Part shown: in pieces, positions 50,099 to 58,421 of the stretch
Layout of the letters: each line of letters begins with the position of its first letter
Position numbering within the stretch: position 1 is the stretch's first letter
Assembly: GCF_900205755.1 (NCBI RefSeq)
Contig: NZ_OANS01000002.1
Coordinates: 1 to 64,000 of the forward strand
Direction: 5' to 3'
Source: Polynucleobacter meluiroseus
GTDB taxonomy: Bacteria; Pseudomonadota; Gammaproteobacteria; Burkholderiales; Burkholderiaceae
Length of the DNA stretch: 64,000 nucleotides
The notes under the pieces: generated by a model
Seen by the model: the letters and a program-made list of their open reading frames with translations, nothing else
Database searches by the model: none
What the model was told of the DNA's origin: nothing
Position numbers and translations under genes: made by a program

Positions 50099-50425
50099 AT
50101 GGCTGCCTTAACCGAATCCGAGCTAATTGAAAGATTATGCAGAACCTTTAATACTCAGTTTTCTGGCAACCGTAATGCCATGCAATCTCTGGCTACGACT
50201 ATCGAACTCTCAGAAAGCTTGCACCCTGGTTTACGCGGTCTGAATGGCAAGAATTTTTTGTCCTCATTCACAGATCGTATGAATGTTTGGCACCCAGATG
50301 AGGTTAGAGTACTCGTGATTGATATGATGATTCATTTGGTCAAAGAAAAAATCACTACGGATTCATCAAAACAAGCCCTCAGCAGAGAGATTGACGGCTA
50401 CTTATTGCCTATCAAGTTTTGGTAA
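50099..50425 (+). CDS. Unknown small flagellar-locus protein, family member 2
   Basis: 108 residues from ATG 50099 (frame open to TTG 50057). Pattern shared with 17465 and 49632: IERLCRTFNTQF, SLHPGLRGLNGKNFLSSF, HPDEVRVLVIDMMIHLVKEK, then YLLPIKFW. All-helical, no signal peptide. The recurrence of this family at three places only within the flagellar locus suggests a structural or regulatory flagellar role, but I cannot name it. Confidence 0.65.
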   Translation: MAALTESELIERLCRTFNTQFSGNRNAMQSLATTIELSESLHPGLRGLNGKNFLSSFTDRMNVWHPDEVRVLVIDMMIHLVKEKITTDSSKQALSREIDGYLLPIKFW

Positions 50426-50478
50426 TGTGAGTTAGCTGATTGCGGCTGAATATTTAAAATAAATAGCTAACATCCAAG

Positions 50479-50769
50479 CTATTTTTTTAAAGCCACTTCT
50501 TTCATTTTATCCCGCATGCCCTTGAGTTCAAACTCGACACTTTCTACGCGGGTGCTGACACTGACCACTTTTTCGCGGGTCGATTCAAAAGCATCAATTG
50601 CATTGCGGGCTTCAGCCTGATTTTCTTCAATGATTCTAAATAAAGTTTTAATGACTTTTTCTTGCTTATCAATCGCATCACTCAACTTGACCACGAAAGC
50701 AGCAATCCCGATCACCATAATGATCAGGATAATAAAGAGGAGGGGGCCGAGTAGATCAAGGAATGACAT
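50479..50769 (-). CDS. Small membrane-anchored coiled-coil protein
   Basis: 96 residues: one N-terminal membrane helix (LLGPLLFIILIIMVIGIAAFVVKL) and a coiled coil of heptads (IDKQEKVIKTLFRIIEENQAEARNAIDAFESTREKVVSVSTRVESVEFELKGMRDKMKEV). No family recognised. It is the last gene of the flhB-to-motD transcription unit, 58 bases after motD, which suggests a stator- or motor-associated role (inference). Confidence 0.6.
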   Translation of the reverse strand: MSFLDLLGPLLFIILIIMVIGIAAFVVKLSDAIDKQEKVIKTLFRIIEENQAEARNAIDAFESTREKVVSVSTRVESVEFELKGMRDKMKEVALKK

Positions 50770-50827
50770 AGGGTGAGATTATAGCGTCAGTGTGTTTAGT
50801 TGGTTACAGACGGCACTCAAATCAATT

Positions 50828-51718
50828 TTATTGACTCTTCGTTTCCATAGGCTGATTCTGGGGCTGCACCGCTGGTTGCACTAACTTAGCTGGTGCAATA
50901 TCGGAACCGGGTTGTTGGACAGAATCGTTCAATAGCAAAATAGAAACCCTTCTATTTTTTGCTTTCCCTACCGCAGTGTCATTTGAATCTATAGGTCTGG
51001 ATGAACCAAAACCGGTTGCACTTAAACGTGATTCGCTAATGCCTTTTTGATTCAAGATATTCAGAACAGTAGTAGCCCTGATAGCGGAGAGCTCCCAGTT
51101 GGAGTTAAAGGCTTTGGTATTGATGGGTTGGTTATCGGTATGACCTTCAATATCAATTGCTTGATCACTTTTGGCCAGAATGGGGGTAATTTGTGCAAGC
51201 GTATTGAGCGCAGCAGGGCTAGTGACGCTAGCTGAGCCGGGGCTAAATAAATAACTATCAATGATGTCAATACGCACCCCTTTAGAGGTTTGCATTACTC
51301 CGATTTTGCCGTCTTCTATCAGTGGTTTTAAGGCCTTAGTTAGGTCTTTTTCAACCCGATTCATCTTCTCGCGCTTGATAAAGGCCATATCACGTTTGAG
51401 TCTAATTAGACCCAAGGGGTCAATGAGGATAGGGCTTGCGTCAGTTTGAGTCCCTGCAATATCGCCGTTAGACTTCATTTTGCTAGCTATCTTGTTATCC
51501 CCTTCGGTGGCTTGCAATGGTGCAAAGGCGGATATTAGAGAATTAGATAAGGCGTCATACTTTTTTTCATTAATGCTGGAGCTGGCATACATCACGACAA
51601 AAAACGCAAAGAGTAGGGTAATGAAGTCGGCATAGGACACCAACCAGCGATCATGGTGTTCGTGATCTTCTGGGCGCTTACGTCGCTTGAGGGGTGGGTT
51701 TTTAAAGGAGGTATCCAG
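50828..51718 (-). CDS. motD: MotD-type stator protein (MotB family)
   Basis: About 296 residues if started at the CTG at 51718, which has GAGGA eight bases upstream; the first standard start, TTG 51643, would remove the conserved HHDRW before LVSYADFITLLFAFFVVMYA and most of the basic N-terminus (KRRKRPEDHEHHD). The plug/TM region is followed by an OmpA-like peptidoglycan-binding domain (VRIDIIDSYLFSPGSASV...IDIEGHTDNQPI...NSNWELSAIRATTVLNIL...NRRVSILLL). The Asp in SYADF is the proton-binding residue. Overlaps motC by 17 bases with this start. Confidence 0.85.
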   Translation of the reverse strand: MDTSFKNPPLKRRKRPEDHEHHDRWLVSYADFITLLFAFFVVMYASSSINEKKYDALSNSLISAFAPLQATEGDNKIASKMKSNGDIAGTQTDASPILIDPLGLIRLKRDMAFIKREKMNRVEKDLTKALKPLIEDGKIGVMQTSKGVRIDIIDSYLFSPGSASVTSPAALNTLAQITPILAKSDQAIDIEGHTDNQPINTKAFNSNWELSAIRATTVLNILNQKGISESRLSATGFGSSRPIDSNDTAVGKAKNRRVSILLLNDSVQQPGSDIAPAKLVQPAVQPQNQPMETKSQ

Positions 51719-52442
51719 ACAAACGGTCCTCTATCACCTTGGTGTGTTCGCCATAAGCTATGGATGCTAAAGACTCAACAAGCATCTCGTATTTGGAAAC
51801 TTCAAGCTGTAATAGCGTTTTGAGCTTGTTGGCAATCGGAATGAAAACCAGGTTGGCCAAACCCACGCCATAAATCGTCGCAACGAAGGCAATGGCAATA
51901 CCGCTTCCCAGTAAGGTTGGGTCAGAGAGGTTTTCCATCACATGGATTAGACCCATAACTGCAGCCAAAATGCCAATCGTAGGCGCATAACCACCAGCAG
52001 AGTCCCAAATCTTGATGGCATTACGCTCATGAAGTTCGTATTGGTAAATATCATTAGCACCGATTTCTTTAATGGTTTGCGGTGGCGCACCATCAATCGC
52101 TAAACGTAGGATCTTCTTAACAAAAGGATCGGGAGTCTCAACCATAAAGTTCTCGAGCTTTAAGACACCTTCTTTTCTGACCACCATGCTCCAGTGTGAA
52201 ATCTCCATAGCCAAAGCCGTACGTTGATCAACAGGTTCAACAAAGACATATTTGAGTTTGGCAATGCCACTGCGAAAGTTCACGGGGCGACTCTGCAGTA
52301 AGACTGCGCCAAATGTACCAAAGGTCACAATGAAAAAGGCTGAGGGCTGCAGGAGTGAGCCTATTCTGCCGCCATCAATCGATTGACCAATCAAAATTCC
52401 GATTAGTGCAAGTGCAATACCGCCTAGGCTGGCCCAGTCCAT
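51702..52442 (-). CDS. motC: MotC-type stator protein (MotA family)
   Basis: 246 residues, four membrane helices, cytoplasmic loop with charged residues (LAMEISHWSMVVRKEGVLKLE) and the conserved GGYAPTIGILAAVMGLIHVMENLSDP plus GVGLANLVFIPIANKL. Together with MotD it forms a second proton-driven stator besides MotAB (60421-62283), as in Pseudomonas. Overlaps the end of fliA by 19 bases. Confidence 0.92.
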   Translation of the reverse strand: MDWASLGGIALALIGILIGQSIDGGRIGSLLQPSAFFIVTFGTFGAVLLQSRPVNFRSGIAKLKYVFVEPVDQRTALAMEISHWSMVVRKEGVLKLENFMVETPDPFVKKILRLAIDGAPPQTIKEIGANDIYQYELHERNAIKIWDSAGGYAPTIGILAAVMGLIHVMENLSDPTLLGSGIAIAFVATIYGVGLANLVFIPIANKLKTLLQLEVSKYEMLVESLASIAYGEHTKVIEDRLSGYLL

Positions 52443-53158
52443 AATTTCTCTTTTAAGGTTGCGCGTATCCGAGCGACTGCTTGGCTATGCATTTGGGAAA
52501 CACGAGATTCGGTGACGCTCATCACAGCGCCAATTTCTTTTAAGTTCAGTTCTTGTTCGTAATACAAACCCATCAACATTTTTTCACGTTCTGGCAAGGC
52601 ATCAATCGACTCTCTCAGAGCCTCTTTAAAGTCCCTAGACAGCAGGCCGTTGATGACATCACTTTTATTATTCTGAATAAAGCGATCGAGAAAGTGATCT
52701 TCTTCTTCATTCTTATGAACATCTTCAAAGTAGATTAGCTGGTGTCCACCACAGTCAGTCAGAATCTGGAAATAATCGGCAATGTCGATCTTGAGCTTTT
52801 TAGCTACTTCGCTTTCGGAGGGGGCTCTGCCAAGACTATGTTGTAAGCTGGCAATCGCTTTTTCAACATCACGCATCTGTTTGCGAATATTGCGCGGCAA
52901 CCAGTCGGCACTGCGAAGTTCATCCATGATGGCGCCATGAATACGTTGAGTCGCATAGGTCTTGAACTGGGCGCCTTGGTTATCTTGGTACTTACCGGCG
53001 GCATCTAGTAAACCCATCATGCCTGCTTGGATCAAATCATCTGCCTCAACGCTAGCCGGCAACTTGGCCTTGATTTGATAAGCCATTTTTTTGACCAGGT
53101 CGGCGTATTGGTGGACCAGGGTTTCTTTCTGGTCTGTTTTTCCGTCGGCCTTGTACAT
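52424..53158 (-). CDS. fliA: FliA, sigma-28 factor
   Basis: 244 residues with sigma-70-family regions 2-4: LVKKMAYQIKAKLPASVEADDLIQAGMMGLLDAAGKYQ (region 2), ATQRIHGAIMDELRSADWLPRNIRKQMRDVEKAI (2.3-3), and ALPEREKMLMGLYYEQELNLKEIGAVMSVTESRVSQMHSQAVARIRATL (region 4). It directs late flagellar genes; matching promoters are seen at 11182, 13008, 39271 and 40715. Inside the flhB-A-F operon. Confidence 0.95.
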   Translation of the reverse strand: MYKADGKTDQKETLVHQYADLVKKMAYQIKAKLPASVEADDLIQAGMMGLLDAAGKYQDNQGAQFKTYATQRIHGAIMDELRSADWLPRNIRKQMRDVEKAIASLQHSLGRAPSESEVAKKLKIDIADYFQILTDCGGHQLIYFEDVHKNEEEDHFLDRFIQNNKSDVINGLLSRDFKEALRESIDALPEREKMLMGLYYEQELNLKEIGAVMSVTESRVSQMHSQAVARIRATLKEKLWTGPA

Positions 53159-53162
53159 GATC

Positions 53163-53708
53163 TTATTGAGTAGGGGCTATACCAAATTGTGAGGTAAAAA
53201 TAGGGTCTCTAGTGATCGTTTGCGTCATTGCTGGGTATGAGTCAAAAACTACAGGACTTACCCAATTGTTATTAAGTGTACTAAAACCAATGAGTTCCAG
53301 TTGAATCTGTGAAAAAGTCCGGCTGGCATGCTTTAAGTTACGAAAAACCGTCTTTACTGTCTCCGCATTTTGGGCGCTGACGATGATGCCAAAAACCCGG
53401 TTTTCAGGACTTTTGGCCAGCAATTTAATGATTCCAAAAGCCCGCTTTATAGACTCAGAGCTTTGCGCCAATTTGAGTACGATTTCGTGTTGATTCAAGA
53501 GCGCCAAGGGGAGCTCCTGAGCCTGGTCTAGGCTCATGTCGATAAAGTGGATATCGCGGCCACCGATATCCTTGGTCAGATCTTGGAGGAGTTGACCTTT
53601 GCCTTGGGCTAGTTTTGTACTTAAGGTTTTAATTGGGCAAGCCTTGGTAGGCATCAAAATTCGCCTAAGACCTTCTGCTTGATCGCGTGGATTAAGCATA
53701 TTGAACAT
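53163..53708 (-). CDS. FlhG-like protein lacking the P-loop half
   Basis: 181 residues. The N-terminus has the FlhG signature DQAEGLRR (residues 9-16), which in FlhG stimulates the FlhF GTPase. The remainder aligns with the C-terminal half of FlhG/MinD (HFIDMSLDQAQELPLALLNQHEIVLKLAQSSESIKRAFGIIKLLAKSPENRVFGIIVSAQNAETVKTVFRNLKHASRTFSQIQLELIGF). The KGGxGK(T/S) Walker A and the following ~70 residues are absent, so it cannot bind ATP like MinD. It overlaps the end of flhF, consistent with a partner role. Confidence 0.75.
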   Translation of the reverse strand: MFNMLNPRDQAEGLRRILMPTKACPIKTLSTKLAQGKGQLLQDLTKDIGGRDIHFIDMSLDQAQELPLALLNQHEIVLKLAQSSESIKRAFGIIKLLAKSPENRVFGIIVSAQNAETVKTVFRNLKHASRTFSQIQLELIGFSTLNNNWVSPVVFDSYPAMTQTITRDPIFTSQFGIAPTQ

Positions 53709-54999
53709 GCCCTTGGGTTATCTCTGTAGATTTGCTGAAAAAAGCAGGCAAGTCTTCTGGTCTGACAATCGAGAGGTGATCACTAGAGTCTTCTTGTTTG
53801 AAAGCCTCTTCAATCAAAGCGATTTTATCGACTAGAGTAATGTCTTCTGGAACACGTTGACCATTGGTGAGATACAGGACTTTCAGTTTATTTTGCAGAA
53901 CCACATTAATAACGCCGCCCAAACCAATTGCTTCATCTACTTTAGTGATAATGCAGCCATCCAAACCTCTGCCAGCAAACGCCTTGCTCACATTATTGAG
54001 CGTATCCAAGGTGCCACTAGCATTTAGGCAAATGATTTTTTTGATATCACGTGATGCCTCGCACAGCATATCAAGCTGACTACTAACCATCTTGTCTTTT
54101 TGGCTTAAACCAGCCATATCGATGAGGACGAGCTTCTTGTCTTGTAATTTCTCAAGGGTCTGTTGCAATTCTTGAGCATCTTTTGCGGCAAACACTTCAA
54201 CACCCAAAATCTTGCCATAAATACGCAATTGCTCATGACCGCCAATACGATAAGTATCAGTGCTTACCAAGGCAATGTCTTGATTGCCATGTTTAAGGAC
54301 AAAGCGTGAGGCAATTTTGGCAATCGTCGTAGTTTTGCCGACACCAGTAGGCCCAAGCAAAGCATAAATACCATGTTGGTTCATGATTTCCGCTTCATTT
54401 TCTAGGGCCTGCATATTCTTAGCCAGTAAATTCATTGCCCAAGGCTTGGCTTCTTTAGAAGAAAAATCGGAAGGGAGTTTGCTAATCACGCGTTTAGCCA
54501 GATCTAGATTAAAGCCAGCAGATAAAAATTGACTCATCAAATCCCGTTTATTAGGGCTGAACTCAAGAGTGCTATTAGAGAGAGTCTCCAGTTGTGCCTG
54601 GAACTGATTGCGCATTTCGCGCATTTCTTTAAGCATCCCCTGAATCTGAGGATGATTGATGATCTCAACGGGCTGCTCCTTAGGCGCTATGACTTCTACA
54701 TGAGTAGTAGTCAACTCGACAACAGGGGCAGCTACCTTAGAACTAGATCTACCATTGAGTAAATCGACAGTAGCTTGTACCTTTTTGGCCTGTAAGGCTT
54801 TTTCCGCTTGTTCCTTAGCGGTAGACACGCTGCCCAGCAGGTTTGAGCCAGGAAGAACGCTCGATTCACTGCGCGCCAAAATTTCTGTCCAGCCGTTAAT
54901 CGAGCGATTAGAAATAATGGTAGCGTCTTCACCAAGCTCTGCTTTGACTTGCATCAAAGCCTGACGAGTCGTTTTGGCTAGAAATTTTTTCATGGTCAT
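53692..54999 (-). CDS. flhF: FlhF, SRP-type GTPase
   Basis: 435 residues. B domain (KKFLAKTTRQALMQVKAELGEDATIISNR), N domain, and G domain with GPTGVGKTTTIAKIA, VSTDTYRIGGHEQLRIYGKILGV, LIDMAGLSQKDK and ITKVDEAIGLGGVINV. FlhF sets flagellar position and number, often at a pole. GGAGG lies six bases before ATG 54999, which overlaps the flhA stop. Confidence 0.94.
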   Translation of the reverse strand: MTMKKFLAKTTRQALMQVKAELGEDATIISNRSINGWTEILARSESSVLPGSNLLGSVSTAKEQAEKALQAKKVQATVDLLNGRSSSKVAAPVVELTTTHVEVIAPKEQPVEIINHPQIQGMLKEMREMRNQFQAQLETLSNSTLEFSPNKRDLMSQFLSAGFNLDLAKRVISKLPSDFSSKEAKPWAMNLLAKNMQALENEAEIMNQHGIYALLGPTGVGKTTTIAKIASRFVLKHGNQDIALVSTDTYRIGGHEQLRIYGKILGVEVFAAKDAQELQQTLEKLQDKKLVLIDMAGLSQKDKMVSSQLDMLCEASRDIKKIICLNASGTLDTLNNVSKAFAGRGLDGCIITKVDEAIGLGGVINVVLQNKLKVLYLTNGQRVPEDITLVDKIALIEEAFKQEDSSDHLSIVRPEDLPAFFSKSTEITQGHVQYA

Positions 55000-57074
55000 A
55001 CTGAACCTCCAATTAAGTTGGCAACACGGATAGTTTTAGAATCGGGTAATTCTTCATGAGAGAGCACGCGTAGATTAGGCGTAACTCTCTTCAAAAATTT
55101 GGCTAAGGTCGCGCGTAAGGGTGAGGCAACGAGCAATACTGGGGAATGTCCGTTTCTCTCTTGTGCTTTAGCTGCTTCATTCGCTTCGTTGGCAAGGGTT
55201 TTAGCAATGCCAGGCTCAATTGAGCTGTTTTCGCCAGAGCCAGTCACTGCTTGCATCAATAAACGCTCAAGGTTGTTTTCTAATGAAATCACCGACATCT
55301 CATTGCTATGAGGGAAGAGCTGTTGCGTAATTGCGCGACCCAATTTGATTCTGACTTTTGCAGTCAGATCGGCGGGATCTTGTGTATGGGGAGCATATTC
55401 AATGAGCGTTTCCATGATGGTGTGCATATCGCGGATCGTGACACCTTCAACCAAAAGATTTTGCAGTACTTTTTGTACTACTGATGTCGTCAGCAACTTG
55501 GGAATGAGGTCTTCAACTAATTTTGGCGATTCTTTAGCAAGTAGAGTGACTAATTGCTGAACCTCTTGATGTCCCAGTAATTCTGAGGCATGCATACCAA
55601 TCACATGATTGAGGTGAGTAGCAATTACTGTACTTGCATCGACTACGGTATAGCCTTTACTTTGGGCGTCTTCGCGTAGTGAATTATCAATCCAGATTGC
55701 AGGTAAATCAAATGCAGGATCAGAAGTCACCGGGCCTGGTAGTTCACCAGTCACGTTACCAGGATTAATGGCTAAAAATTGACCGTAGTGGGATTCTCCT
55801 TTGGCAACCTCTACGCCCTTAAGCTTAATGACATAGGCAGATGGCTTGAGATCCAGGTTGTCGCAAATATGCACAGGTGGAGTTAAAAAACCCACATCTT
55901 GTGCAAACTTTTTACGTAGTGCCTTAATGCGTTTAATGAGATCACCACCGTGACGTGAATCAACCAAAGGAACTAGGCGAAAGCCTACCTCAAGACCCAA
56001 TGCATCGACTGGCATGACATCATCCCAAGTGGCATCAATAGACTCTTGAGCCACTTCTTGACTTGCATTTGCCTCTGACTCCAGCAATTTTTTACTTTGA
56101 TTCTTTAAGGAATAGGCAATACCGGCAAGGGTGGCTGCAAGTAACAGGAAGGCCAAATTCGGCATGCCGGGAATGAGGCCCATGCCACCAATGATAATGG
56201 CCGTGATATTAAGAATCTTCGGATTGGTAAAGAGTTGCTTGGTTAACTGCGTGCCAATATCTTGATTATTCGCAACGCGTGATACAACAATACCGGCCGC
56301 AACTGAAATGATGAGCGATGGAATTTGGGCTACTAAGCCATCACCAATAGCTAGTAAGGTGTAATTTTTAACCGCTTCATTAAAGCTTAAATCATGCTGG
56401 AGCATACCGACAATCAGACCGCCCAGAATATTAATGACGATGACTAGAATGCCGGCAATCGCATCGCCACGAACATATTTCGAGGCACCATCCATGGCGC
56501 CATAAAATTCAGCTTCTTGACCAATTTCTGCACGGCGGCTACGCGCCTCATCTTGACCGATTAAGCCTGCATTGAGATCGGCATCAATTGCCATCTGCTT
56601 ACCGGGCATCGCATCTAAGGTAAAACGGGCGCCCACTTCAGCAATACGGCCAGCACCTTTAGTTACTACTGTAAAGTTAATGATGGTCAAGATGATAAAA
56701 ACCACAATACCAACAGCGTAGTTACCGCCAATCAGGAAGTGTCCAAAAGCTTCGATGACCTTACCAGCCGCAGCAGGGCCTGTATGGCCTTCCGTTAATA
56801 CTAAGCGGGTAGAGGCTACGTTTAAGCTCAAACGTAGCATCGTGGTGACTAAAAGTACTGTCGGAAAGGCTAAAAAATCCAGCGGCTTAGCAGTTTGCAG
56901 TCCGATCATCAAAACCAAGATGGACAGGGCAATATTGAAGGTGAATAAGAGATCCAAGCCAATTGCCGGAATCGGCAAAATCATCATGGCCAGTAACATC
57001 ACGATGATGATAGGACCCGCAATCGTCTTGCTATTGAGGTTTTTAAGAGATTCTAAAAATTGTGTGAAGTTCAT
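54996..57074 (-). CDS. flhA: FlhA, export gate protein
   Basis: 692 residues. Eight N-terminal membrane helices with the FHIPEP signature region (VVTKGAGRIAEVGARFTLDAMPGKQMAIDADLNAGLI...RRAEIGQEAEFYGAMDGASKYVRGDAIAGI) and a cytoplasmic nonamer-ring domain (DALGLEVGFRLVPLVDSRHGGDLIKRIKALRKKFAQDVGF). It conducts protons and docks chaperone-substrate complexes. Overlaps flhB and flhF. Confidence 0.96.
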   Translation of the reverse strand: MNFTQFLESLKNLNSKTIAGPIIIVMLLAMMILPIPAIGLDLLFTFNIALSILVLMIGLQTAKPLDFLAFPTVLLVTTMLRLSLNVASTRLVLTEGHTGPAAAGKVIEAFGHFLIGGNYAVGIVVFIILTIINFTVVTKGAGRIAEVGARFTLDAMPGKQMAIDADLNAGLIGQDEARSRRAEIGQEAEFYGAMDGASKYVRGDAIAGILVIVINILGGLIVGMLQHDLSFNEAVKNYTLLAIGDGLVAQIPSLIISVAAGIVVSRVANNQDIGTQLTKQLFTNPKILNITAIIIGGMGLIPGMPNLAFLLLAATLAGIAYSLKNQSKKLLESEANASQEVAQESIDATWDDVMPVDALGLEVGFRLVPLVDSRHGGDLIKRIKALRKKFAQDVGFLTPPVHICDNLDLKPSAYVIKLKGVEVAKGESHYGQFLAINPGNVTGELPGPVTSDPAFDLPAIWIDNSLREDAQSKGYTVVDASTVIATHLNHVIGMHASELLGHQEVQQLVTLLAKESPKLVEDLIPKLLTTSVVQKVLQNLLVEGVTIRDMHTIMETLIEYAPHTQDPADLTAKVRIKLGRAITQQLFPHSNEMSVISLENNLERLLMQAVTGSGENSSIEPGIAKTLANEANEAAKAQERNGHSPVLLVASPLRATLAKFLKRVTPNLRVLSHEELPDSKTIRVANLIGGSV

Positions 57075-58231
57075 GATGCAAGCTCAAGTTGCTTAGTGTT
57101 AGATAACGGATCTAATTCATCTGGCACAACAATATTGTGTGGTTGAGTTGGGTAAGCGCCGCTGCGACCGTTGAAGTTCTTGACTTGGAATACAAAGGCC
57201 AAAATCTCAGCAACAGCAAGGTATAGAGATTCTGGTATTTCTGCATCAAGTTCAGTATTAGCGTAAATAGCACGCGCAAGTTTAGGTGATTCCAATATCA
57301 AAATTTCATGCTCTTTAGCAATTTCTCGAATACGTAATGCCAAGGTATCTGTCCCTTTAGCTAGGAGCATCGGAGCTCGCATATCGCCTTCTTTATATTG
57401 AATGGCAACAGAGTAGTGCGTAGGGTTGGTGATAATGACATCTGCCTTTTGTACATTCGACATCATGCGGCGACGTGACATCTCTCTTTGTTGTTGGCGA
57501 ATCTTGGCTTTGATTTCAGGGTTACCGTTACCTTCTTTAGATTCCTGTTTTAATTCTTGGCGGCTCATCTTGTGCTTTTCAGCATAGCGATAGAGTTGAT
57601 AGGGCACATCCACTAAAGCGATGACTACCAAAGCACCCACAATAAAAATGAATGCCTTGACAAGAAATAAGCCAGTCTTTGCAAGACCTACTTCAACTGG
57701 AACCAGGGATAGGGTAATGAGTTGAGGAAAATCCGCAGAAATCACAAAGTAAGCCACCACACCAATGAGTGTTGCCTTGGCAATGGATTTAACGAGCTCC
57801 ACTAAGGAGTTTTTAGAAAAGAGATTGCCCATACCTTTGATGGGATCAAGTCTTTCTAAATTGGGCGTGAGTAATTGAGTGCTAAAGTTCCAGCCGCCAA
57901 CCAATACTGGCGCTGCAAGGGCGGCAATCATTAGTGCAAAGCCAAGCGGTGCAAAGGCGATTAATAAGTCAATTACCTGGTCTGATGTGCGGCTAAGACC
58001 AGCTTCTGGATTGAATGCCAATTTGCTATCAAAAGTTAGTCCACTACTGAGTAGATCTTTTAAGGCGGAGTTAAGGTGATAACCCAACCCCCAGACTGAC
58101 ATGCCGGCAGTAAACAGCAAGACGCAAGTCGCCAATTCCTTGGAGCGAGGAACGTCACCCTCTTCGTACGCTTTTTCTAGTCGCGTCGACGAGGCCTGTT
58201 CTGATTTTTCTAAATCGCTTTCTTCTGCCAC
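57071..58231 (-). CDS. flhB: FlhB, export gate switch protein
   Basis: 386 residues, four membrane helices, linker, and autocleavage motif NPTH (VIITNPTHYSVAIQYKEGDMRAPMLLAKGTDTLALRIREIAKEH...PESLYLAVAEILAFVF). Cleavage between Asn and Pro permits the hook-to-filament switch triggered by FliK. First gene of the flhB-flhA-flhF-flhG-fliA-motC-motD unit. Confidence 0.95.
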   Translation of the reverse strand: MAEESDLEKSEQASSTRLEKAYEEGDVPRSKELATCVLLFTAGMSVWGLGYHLNSALKDLLSSGLTFDSKLAFNPEAGLSRTSDQVIDLLIAFAPLGFALMIAALAAPVLVGGWNFSTQLLTPNLERLDPIKGMGNLFSKNSLVELVKSIAKATLIGVVAYFVISADFPQLITLSLVPVEVGLAKTGLFLVKAFIFIVGALVVIALVDVPYQLYRYAEKHKMSRQELKQESKEGNGNPEIKAKIRQQQREMSRRRMMSNVQKADVIITNPTHYSVAIQYKEGDMRAPMLLAKGTDTLALRIREIAKEHEILILESPKLARAIYANTELDAEIPESLYLAVAEILAFVFQVKNFNGRSGAYPTQPHNIVVPDELDPLSNTKQLELAS

Positions 58232-58269
58232 CGCTAAACCTTAAAAAGGGATTAAATTGCTGATAAATG

Positions 58270-58309
58270 ATTTTCAGCGAGCGGGGCTTAAATGAATTGC
58301 TGGAAAAGG
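58270..58309 (-). promoter_or_regulatory. Recurring flagellar promoter motif, copy G (flhB operon)
   Basis: On the reverse strand CCTTTTCCAGCAATTCATTT, then GAAAAT at 58275-58270. It begins in the 3' arm of the upstream terminator. Weaker match than copies A, B and E. Confidence 0.35.
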
Positions 58310-58325
58310 GGGGTGAACCCCCCTT
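58306..58325 (-). terminator. Terminator of the receptor-like gene
   Basis: Perfect 8-bp stem AAGGGGGG / CCCCCCTT with a four-base loop, followed on the reverse strand by TTCC. It lies about 100 bases past the receptor-like gene's stop. Confidence 0.65.
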
Positions 58326-58421
58326 AATTCAAGCTTCTAAAACCCAGTTTATTGGCAATGGAAGGCCAAAAACATCGGATTTAGAGTGACTGTTGGGTAT
58401 AGCGACGACCTTAAATGAGGC

